From contig MU385720.1 of the NCBI GenBank assembly GCA_022497155.1, positions 124,001 to 188,000 on the forward strand: a stretch of 64,000 nt of DNA. Direction: 5' to 3'. This DNA is from Whalleya microplaca (Eukaryota; Ascomycota; Sordariomycetes; Xylariales; Xylariaceae). The position numbers were made by a program, and so were the translations under genes. The notes below the pieces were generated by a model that worked only from the letters and a program-made list of their open reading frames with translations, was not told where the DNA came from and ran no database searches. Shown here piece after piece: positions 57,488-64,000 of this stretch (positions are counted from its first letter, which is position 1; each line of letters opens with the position of its first letter).

Positions 57488-58323
57488 ATGGCTGACAACG
57501 GTATGTAATTCACCCTCCTTATCGTCTGTGCTACTTGCCAGTATATATAACTTTGCATCATCATGATATTACAAATGCATAGCTAACAGCTGTACGCTCG
57601 ACATAGATCCCACCCCGGAACAGGAGGCCGCCGCCCGCGCCAAGGAGGCCGCCGAGCAGGCAGCGCTGCCCTACAGGTGGACGCAGACCATCGGGGACCT
57701 CGACGTCACAATCACCGTGCCCGGGAACCTGAAAGCCCGGGACTTGGTCGTCGAGCTGAAGAGGCAGAAGCTCAAGGCTGGCGTCAAGGGCCAGGAGCCC
57801 ATCATCGACGTACGTACGCTCCTGCTTCTACTACGTATTCCACCACTACATACTCCCAGCTGCGCGAGCGGACATGCATATATGCACTCCAGATAGCTAG
57901 ACAGCCCCAGGAACAAGGCAGTATTAGCAGGCAAGCTAGCCAACACAGACTAACAAACACCTCCTCCCCCAGGGCGACCTCCCACACCCGATCCACACCG
58001 AGGAGTCGACGTGGACGCTAACATCCGCACCGGACGGCACGAAGACGATCGAGATCCACCTGGACAAGATCGGCAAGCAGGAGTGGTGGGCGCACGTGGT
58101 GACGACGGCACCCAAGATCGACGTGACCAAGATCCAGCCCGAGAACAGCAAGCTGTCGGACCTCGACGGCGAGACGCGCGGCATGGTCGAGAAGATGATG
58201 TACGACCAGCGCCAGAAGGAGCAAGGGCTGCCGTCGTCCGACGAGCAGAAGAAGCAAGACATCCTCAAGAAGTTCCAGGAGCAGCACCCCGAGATGGACT
58301 TTAGCAATGCCAAGATAAATTAA
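57488..58323 (+). CDS. nudC: NudC nuclear distribution protein (CS domain)
   Basis: Three exons (57488-57500, 57607-57809, 57973-58323) give 189 codons (188 aa), close to Aspergillus NudC. The first exon codes only four and a third codons (MADN). An Ala/Glu-rich helix ([16 protein letters not shown]) precedes the p23-like CS domain: [20 protein letters not shown], then [28 protein letters not shown], then [32 protein letters not shown]. The conserved C-terminal helix follows ([46 protein letters not shown]). NudC is an Hsp90 co-chaperone supporting dynein/LIS1-dependent nuclear migration. No lesions are seen. Confidence 0.95.
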
Positions 58324-58979
58324 TTGGTCAGGCCTGTCGGGTATGGGATGGGAGCGGTGCCAAAAGTGCTTGATGCGTTGGGAGTCAGAGGGAACCATAT
58401 CCATCCCCGGGGATTATATTAGTTTATATGACATGCTACGAAGTTACAGGTAGGGATGGTCTATCCCATCCCATCAACTCCATACGTACATATGCTAAAC
58501 TCAACCCCTAAAAAGGGGAGGGAAGGTGTGAGATGTTCAGGGGGAAACGAATCGCCAAAACCACGGAGAAAAAGCCAAGGGTAGAGGCGTCAGAGAGCCC
58601 TGTAGTATACTAAATTTAATCTTGGAATCGCGAGTAATGTCATAGCAGATCGAATAGCCGCTACGCATCAATTGTCAGATGAACAATAAGCGTTCCGTCC
58701 ATCTTGGAGACTGGGAAATATTTGGAGAGAGACACAGGAAGAAAAAGTAACCTACGGTAGTTGTGTAGCAGCAATACGCCTTACCTTGTTAGTTCCTGCT
58801 TCAACCTTTATACATCGGGCTTTACGCGCCAATGTAGTGAGTGATGTGAGGAAAAGCTTTCATCTGGTATAACGCAGCATTGAGTCACTTGTCACTTGCT
58901 TGCCAACAGAACACCCCGAAATGTAAGAGAAAAAAGGAGACGCAGAAAAAGCTACCTAACTCAATATTGAGCTACGGCG

Positions 58980-59016
<37 letters not shown>

Positions 59017-59021
59017 CGCAA
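58324..59021. other. Intergenic, convergent 3' flanks with a TC microsatellite
   Basis: No gene lies here. A (TC)n run of about 30 bp is at 58983-59014, immediately after the stop of the minus-strand prefoldin gene. Confidence 0.6.
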
Positions 59022-60947
59022 TCACGACCTACCCAGCCTAGCCGCCTTAAAGCGACTCACGCGCCTCGGCCCGCCCTCTTCCTCGTCCAGCGGCTGGATG
59101 GGGTTCTCATCCTCCTTCATGAAGCCGCCCTGCCGGTGGATGAACCGGTTGCGCATCCGGTGGTACTCCTCCGCGACCTGCTGCTGCATCAGGTTCGCGT
59201 CGAGCTCGTCGGGCTCCCGCGCCTGCGCCGCCGAGGGCGCGTGCTCCAGCACCGACGGCGCCAGCGTCTGGCCCTCCGGTCCTGAGGGCGCGTGGCGTTC
59301 GTGGTCCTTGGGTAGCGAGGGCGCGACCGGGAGGCCTTGGAAGGTTGTTGGCGCGCCCACCGCCGTCGCTGGTGCGCCGTTGCTCCGCTCTTTGCGGAAG
59401 CGAGATGGCTTCTTAGCTGATGGCGTTTCCGTCGGTTTTGCGACGTCGCTGGTGCGCTCCATGACGTCGGAAAGAGGGTCGACTTCGGGCTGCTTCGACG
59501 GCTTCGGCGGCGCTGGTTCGGGGGCTGGTGCTGGTGCTGGAGCTTCGGCGACGTCTATGGTCTCAGCGAACCTGACGCCCTTCTTGGATTCTGATGCTGG
59601 TATTGTGGCTCCCGGGCTAGGTTTGACAACAGGTGCGCTAGCAGCATCGCCATGAGGGGTGGTGTTTTCCTTCTGCTGAATACTGATGCGGCCTATGCCT
59701 TCTACCATTCCACCGTCCTTGGCCGCCCTACCGTTACGGAAGACGTGCTTGCTCATACGCTTCTTAAGCTCGAGCATCTCGCGTCTATACTCGTCAGTTA
59801 TGAGGGAGCGAGTCGACCTGCCCCATTGGTCCTCTTCGTCATCGTCGTAGTCGTTGCCCCTTTGATCCTCTTCGTCATCGTCATCGTCGTTGGCCCATTG
59901 GGGCTCTTCGTTATCGTCGTCGACGTTGGCCCATCGGTGCTCTTCGTCGTCGTCGTCGTCGTCGTAATCACCATAGTCGGTGTCATCCCCGGTAGACCCT
60001 TCTTCCAACTGCAGCTCGGCAACGATAGGAGCCATCTCGAACTCCATAGTATCCTTGTTATAGCGGAGCATGTCTTCTCTCAGTGCAGCATCGTCTGGTG
60101 ACTCATCTGCGGGAATGACTGGTTCCGATATGACACTTTGCTGGTCTCTCGCCTTCCGGAGGATGTCTTCTAGTCTCTTGGCAGTGTCCGATTGCTTGTC
60201 CTTCTCGTTAAACTTCGTGTCCTCGCTAAATTTGACGCTTTTCTTTTCCGATATCGGCTCGACATCTGTTCGCTCCGAGGCTGGCGTGGGTTGCGGGGGC
60301 GGTTGGCTTTCAGTATCTTTGGGTGGTATCAGCTGGCTCTGGGTATCCTCGATGGGTGATGGGCCTTCATCGATCTCAGAAGCCTCGGGCAGTGGAGCGG
60401 GATGTCCGAGCGGGATGTCTGTAATTCCGGCCTTCTCAAGCGCCTCAAGAAGCTGTGGTTGACTGTTTCCTGGTGTGCGCAGACTATAGGATATCACGTT
60501 GTCATCGTCATCCAACTCTTCCAAGATCTCGGTGATGGGTAAGCCATCTTCATCGCTGGCATCCGGATTGCTGATGACCGTGGCGGCTGCAAGTTTATTT
60601 TCGGCCGTCTCGAGCTGCTTGCCAAGGGTATCGATATTCTTTGAGACGTAGTCAATGCGATTGGTGAGGATGCTGATTATCTGTTCGGGTTTCTTAGAGT
60701 CGTTGCGGCCGAAAATATCAATCAGTTCCTTCTCATCCAACAATTCTCCCTTGAATTCTTCCCGCGCCCTTGTCAGATCGTGGCGACTAGCTGATGGCGA
60801 CAACGACTTCAGCTCGGTGCGCAGCGCGTCGTACTCTTCCTTCGACTGCTGCCAATGGTCGAGAGCTTTGGACAGCTTCTGGACATTGTCTTCCAATTGT
60901 TGGCGATGCCGTTCGAGGTCAAGGAAGCTGTCCTTAACTGCGGCCAT
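59022..60947 (-). CDS. Unconventional prefoldin URI/Bud27-like protein
   Basis: A single minus-strand exon of 642 codons (641 aa) from the ATG at 60947. The frame extends 32 codons further upstream to 61043, but MAAVKDSFLDLERHRQQLEDNVQ is the better start because it begins the prefoldin helix. The N-terminal 130 residues form a coiled coil with a short beta part (LSKALDHWQQSKEEYDALRTEL, then the second helix DYVSKNIDTLGKQLETAENKLAA). The middle is disordered with KKSVKFSEDTKF and, later, ESKKGVRFAETIDVAEAP, characteristic of the DUF3835/URI family. A run of acidic repeats with DQWGR/QWAN words lies at 59815-59985. The C-terminus has VAEEYHRMRNRFIHRQGGFM and VSRFKAARLGRS. Bud27/URI acts in assembly of RNA polymerases and TOR-dependent gene expression. 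Confidence 0.85.
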   Translation of the reverse strand: MAAVKDSFLDLERHRQQLEDNVQKLSKALDHWQQSKEEYDALRTELKSLSPSASRHDLTRAREEFKGELLDEKELIDIFGRNDSKKPEQIISILTNRIDYVSKNIDTLGKQLETAENKLAAATVISNPDASDEDGLPITEILEELDDDDNVISYSLRTPGNSQPQLLEALEKAGITDIPLGHPAPLPEASEIDEGPSPIEDTQSQLIPPKDTESQPPPQPTPASERTDVEPISEKKSVKFSEDTKFNEKDKQSDTAKRLEDILRKARDQQSVISEPVIPADESPDDAALREDMLRYNKDTMEFEMAPIVAELQLEEGSTGDDTDYGDYDDDDDDEEHRWANVDDDNEEPQWANDDDDDEEDQRGNDYDDDEEDQWGRSTRSLITDEYRREMLELKKRMSKHVFRNGRAAKDGGMVEGIGRISIQQKENTTPHGDAASAPVVKPSPGATIPASESKKGVRFAETIDVAEAPAPAPAPEPAPPKPSKQPEVDPLSDVMERTSDVAKPTETPSAKKPSRFRKERSNGAPATAVGAPTTFQGLPVAPSLPKDHERHAPSGPEGQTLAPSVLEHAPSAAQAREPDELDANLMQQQVAEEYHRMRNRFIHRQGGFMKEDENPIQPLDEEEGGPRRVSRFKAARLGRS

Positions 60948-61948
60948 TTTCGCAATTCGGTGGGTTGTAATCCGTATAGGATGTATCCTGTGGGTATTAG
61001 GTATAGAACGGCCGTGCAGCTGGCGTGGTTCACAAAGTTGCAACTGATAAGAAAAGTAAAAAAGAGCTGAGAAAAAAGGATTGAAGTAATGTGCCTATGG
61101 ATGAAGTCTAATGGAGCTCGGACCACGTGTTTGCTATGTGCATTCTATGTGCATTCAATGCGCGTCGCATTCACCCTTCAGCAATTCCATAGCTACTTAG
61201 GTACCCCATCATCTTCATTCAATAGCAATATTCTTCTCACATGGGAAAATGCAGAATTTCCTCTAATTTCAAACGGATAATTGACCCGATACCTTCCCTC
61301 ATATGAAACTTACCAGCCCACAAATCTCACTCAGCACGCCTTCTTTCTGTCCACTAACAACTTGAGATTTCATCTTCCGAGTTTGTCAAGAAGCGTCTCA
61401 CTTACTTACCTACTCATGTAGTAAGGTAGCTTAAGTCCCTTCAAAGTTCCCTTCTAAATATAGTCTTTAGAAGTTGACTTTGGTATACCTACTTTGTTAA
61501 TGTAGTTATGCTTATGATCATGATCATAGGTCTATTACTCCAACTATCTCACCAAGGACTTTAAGCTTCACGTCGCAAAATCCTATAACGCGTAATAAGT
61601 AAACCAAACAACTATACGCATTTTGCCAATTAGTTGCTACTAGCAAATAGTTTCATATGCTTGGTTGCGCTTGTCGCACTTATAGATATATGCATGTAAG
61701 ACCAGTTGAAGCCAGGTGACTAAGGCTATATACGGCTGGATTACGGAGCACATAGCAATTGTAAAGGCGGCGTAGCAATATGGGTCTGCTAGTGGTTCTC
61801 TACCTAGGAAATGATTAGCCCAAAAGCGTCCGTAAGCAAATTCGATGCTGACAGTCTTGAGGCAAGCTGGCCTTCGATTGATCTTTGTCATCTTGAATGC
61901 TCTTGGTAAGCAACTCTAAGTACAAGCGAAAGTAACACAAGATACGCG
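60948..61948. promoter_or_regulatory. Divergent intergenic region upstream of URI and Zn2Cys6 genes
   Basis: About 1 kb without a coding gene between divergent starts. A palindromic ATGATCATGATCAT lies near 61512-61526. A minus-strand frame at 61640-61891 has no recognisable features. The promoter role is positional inference. Confidence 0.4.
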
Positions 61949-63647
61949 ATGGTTGGTGTAGGTGGAAGATCTAAAGCGTGCGACAACTGTCGGCGACGGC
62001 GTGTGAAATGCGGTACGACTCGATGAAGCATTACTACCTAACTTCGCCAGTTTACGAATGGCCTCAAAATGACTCACTAATATTCTGATTCAGATGAAAC
62101 AAGACCGCAATGCCACCGGTGTATCAAAGCCAAGCTGAGATGTGGTGGGCCGCGCTCCATGACAATCATCCAGTATCAGAGCAAGCAAGATGGAGAGCAA
62201 GCCATGCTGCCAAGCACAGAACTAGACCATCAGGCTAGCGCAATCGCGAGCTCGATAGTTCCATTGCAACCGGCGCCTGACATTCTCTCTAGTGTACGGT
62301 TAAGTCTTTTGGAAGACAATGTTTTCACTTCCTACACTTACACTAAGCTCCTCATGGAGGACGTGCATGATTCTGTACTCCATGGCGTTGACAGACAGCT
62401 AGCAGGTCAATGCTTTCTGGCTCTGTCAACCACCTATTTTGGAGCTGAACATCAGCAGCCTGCCTTAGTGAACAGAGGCCTGCGTCAGTACGGCTCTGCG
62501 TTGAAGGAACTCAACGGAGCTCTTAGCAGTCAGTCCCGATGTCGCTCTTCTGATGTACTCGTGTCCATTACAATCATGGCTCTCTTTGAGGTATGTTTGG
62601 ATCCTTTCTCATTGCTTCAAATAGTATGGACTGGGTCTCACAGCTATACAGTTCTTGATGTCGAGCCACGAGGATGGTTGGATAAGCCAGTAAGTGCATT
62701 CCAGAGTTCTTGCCCATTCGACCACTATCTCATGAGTACACATTACTCTACTTCAAAGCTCCCACAGCCACCTAAAAATAGCAACTGCTAACTCTAAATG
62801 TTATAGTGCCCGTGGGCTTGAAAGATTTATGGATCTTCAAGGTCCCAAGGCGTTCTCGTCATTGCCGGAATTATTCATCATTGAACATACCCAAGCTACG
62901 ATCATCATGGCAGCTTTGGTCCTTCGCAAATCAACGGTTTTTTCAAGAGATGAATGGAAATATGTCCCGTGGAGTCTATATCCAGAACGCAAAACCCTCT
63001 TACATGATCTTTACGATATTCTAGCGGATTGCACCGAGCTATATGTCATGAGGGAAGATGCTGATACTATATACCTCGACAATCACGACTATTCTACGTA
63101 TCAGCCACTCCTTGAATATAGTGAAAGTATTCTTAAACAGGTTGAGGAGTGGGAACGCAACTGGTGGATTCAGAATCCCATTTGCTATGAAGAAGTTCCA
63201 GCAACAAGAGCTCCCCCACTTCTTCCCGGTACTGACAGCATACCAGTGTGGGAGACAGTCTTCCACTTTGCCTCCATATATCATGCTAATGCATACGGGT
63301 TGTTCAACGCAATCCTCCTTCTCCTTCTACAATTCCAGCAAGGGATGGTCAGCCTTGCCAGCTTCCCGGTGGTACCTGACCAAGGCGTGGAGGAACGGAT
63401 TCTTGCAGCTGGCATAGCAGTCTGCAAGAGCGTCGATTATCATGTCGAACACTCTCAAAACAGCGCCGCAAACCTGTTTCTTCTACTTCCTCTGCGTATG
63501 GCCCACGACCCTGTGGCTAAGAGATATCCTTCAGTCACATTGTGGCTCAATAAGATTCTCCAAGACATCCAGATTGGGCCGGCCACACGATGGGCCACGG
63601 CCAAGTATCTTCTCAAGATTGGACGCCAGCGTAAGGTAGATGTTTGA
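61949..63647 (+). CDS. Zn2Cys6 fungal-type transcription factor
   Basis: Four exons (61949-62012, 62094-62590, 62652-62689, 62807-63647) give 480 codons (479 aa). The binuclear zinc cluster is near the N-terminus with cysteines at 11, 14, 21, 28, 31 and 38, perfect CX2CX6CX6CX2CX6C spacing (KACDNCRRRRVKCD, PQCHRCIKAKLRC). An intron splits it after the third cysteine, a common position. The middle region corresponds to the fungal-specific regulator domain often annotated DUF3468: LFEFLMSSHEDGWISH, then ARGLERFMDLQGPKAF and LFIIEHTQATIIMAALVLRKSTVF. No coiled coil follows the cluster, so monomeric or unusual DNA binding is possible. Exon 3 is only 38 nt. No metabolic cluster surrounds it, so no target can be proposed. 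Confidence 0.88.
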
Positions 63648-63664
63648 CTCAACAAGTTCTTCAT

Positions 63665-64000
63665 TCATCCATAAGATGGGTAGATGTTTTCGATGACCAG
63701 GTACTCAAACCTTTTGAGTTGCTCGTTCTGCTTGGCTTCTACCTTTCGATACACCTTTCGATCCGGCTTTCGCTCCAGTTTTCGATCTAGCTTTCGGGCC
63801 TCCTTCGCAAGCTTCTTTTGCATCTTCCCCTCTTGCTTGGAAACTCGCTTTATAACCTGCTTAGCGCTGAGCTTATCCATCATACCCTGCTGCTCAGCCG
63901 CAGGTGGTACGTTAGTCGTCAAAGGTGCAATATAGGGTGCCAGAGATCGCATGCGTCGATCTAGAAGACTTGTTGGTTGCGAATTATTCTCGCTCGATCT
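63665..64000 (-). CDS. Partial gene: basic, coiled-coil protein (5' end beyond window)
   Basis: The minus-strand frame is open from the right edge to a stop at 63665; 111 codons are visible and the start is probably outside. An internal ATG at 63952 exists, but the frame is open upstream of it (SSENNSQPTSLLDRRM). The visible part contains MMDKLSAKQVIKRVSKQEGKM and then a Lys/Arg-rich helix with reiterated RK units (EARKLDRKLERKPDRKVYRK). No family is recognised; the charge suggests a nucleic-acid- or membrane-binding helix. It converges with the Zn2Cys6 gene, stops being 17 bp apart. Confidence 0.6.
   Translation of the reverse strand, partial: RSSENNSQPTSLLDRRMRSLAPYIAPLTTNVPPAAEQQGMMDKLSAKQVIKRVSKQEGKMQKKLAKEARKLDRKLERKPDRKVYRKVEAKQNEQLKRFEYLVIENIYPSYG

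Overview
The window is nuclear DNA from a filamentous ascomycete (Pezizomycotina, most likely a sordariomycete). The evidence is short spliceosomal introns of about 50-280 nt with GTRNGT donors and CTRAY-type branch sites, family-typical proteins (ATG26-like sterol glucosyltransferase, siderophore-iron MFS carrier, GH18 chitinase, Zn2Cys6 regulator, NudC), and transposons carrying repeat-induced point mutation (RIP). The species cannot be named from sequence alone. Exon structures were built by hand from splice signals and reading-frame continuity; every complete multi-exon model below sums to a whole number of codons.

Left part (1-20.3 kb), accessory. Bases 1-6.9 kb are an extremely AT/TpA-rich, gene-free RIP island with nested repeat families: three copies of a 220-240 bp MITE-like element (one nested in a second repeat with a target duplication), two copies of a ~290 bp repeat, a ~514 bp foldback element with ~225-240 bp arms, and an unmutated CAG-rich block. 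After a gene-poor spacer come an eight-exon divergent protein kinase (9002-11115) and an F-box gene (12275-16228). The F-box gene is split by a 2256-bp Tc1/mariner (Fot1/pogo-type) element that has 48-bp inverted repeats, sits between TA duplications and is itself RIP-mutated.

Middle (20.3-30 kb), semi-accessory: a siderophore-iron transporter, a BTB/POZ protein, an unrecognised acidic protein with a possible internal duplication, a tRNA-Asn with an 8-nt intron, and a secreted GH18 chitinase with a C-terminal hevein-type chitin-binding domain.

Right (30-61 kb), mostly conserved housekeeping: nicotinate phosphoribosyltransferase (NAD salvage) divergent from Sec61 beta (ER translocon); a decayed gene; a 1352-aa sterol glucosyltransferase-like protein ending in a VPS13-C-like segment and an array of ubiquitin-interacting motifs; a small CHZ-motif protein (possible H2A.Z chaperone); mitochondrial aspartyl-tRNA synthetase; an APH-type phosphotransferase with an N-terminal Cys/His finger; an AP180-type ANTH endocytic adaptor; Tfb3/MAT1 (TFIIH) divergent from NudC; and a URI/Bud27-type prefoldin. 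The end holds a Zn2Cys6 transcription factor and a basic coiled-coil gene running off the right edge. No biosynthetic cluster, CRISPR array or virus is visible. The strongest unusual items are the F-box gene with its TA-flanked RIPed transposon, the nested repeats of the left island, and the sterol-glucosyltransferase/VPS13-C/UIM architecture.
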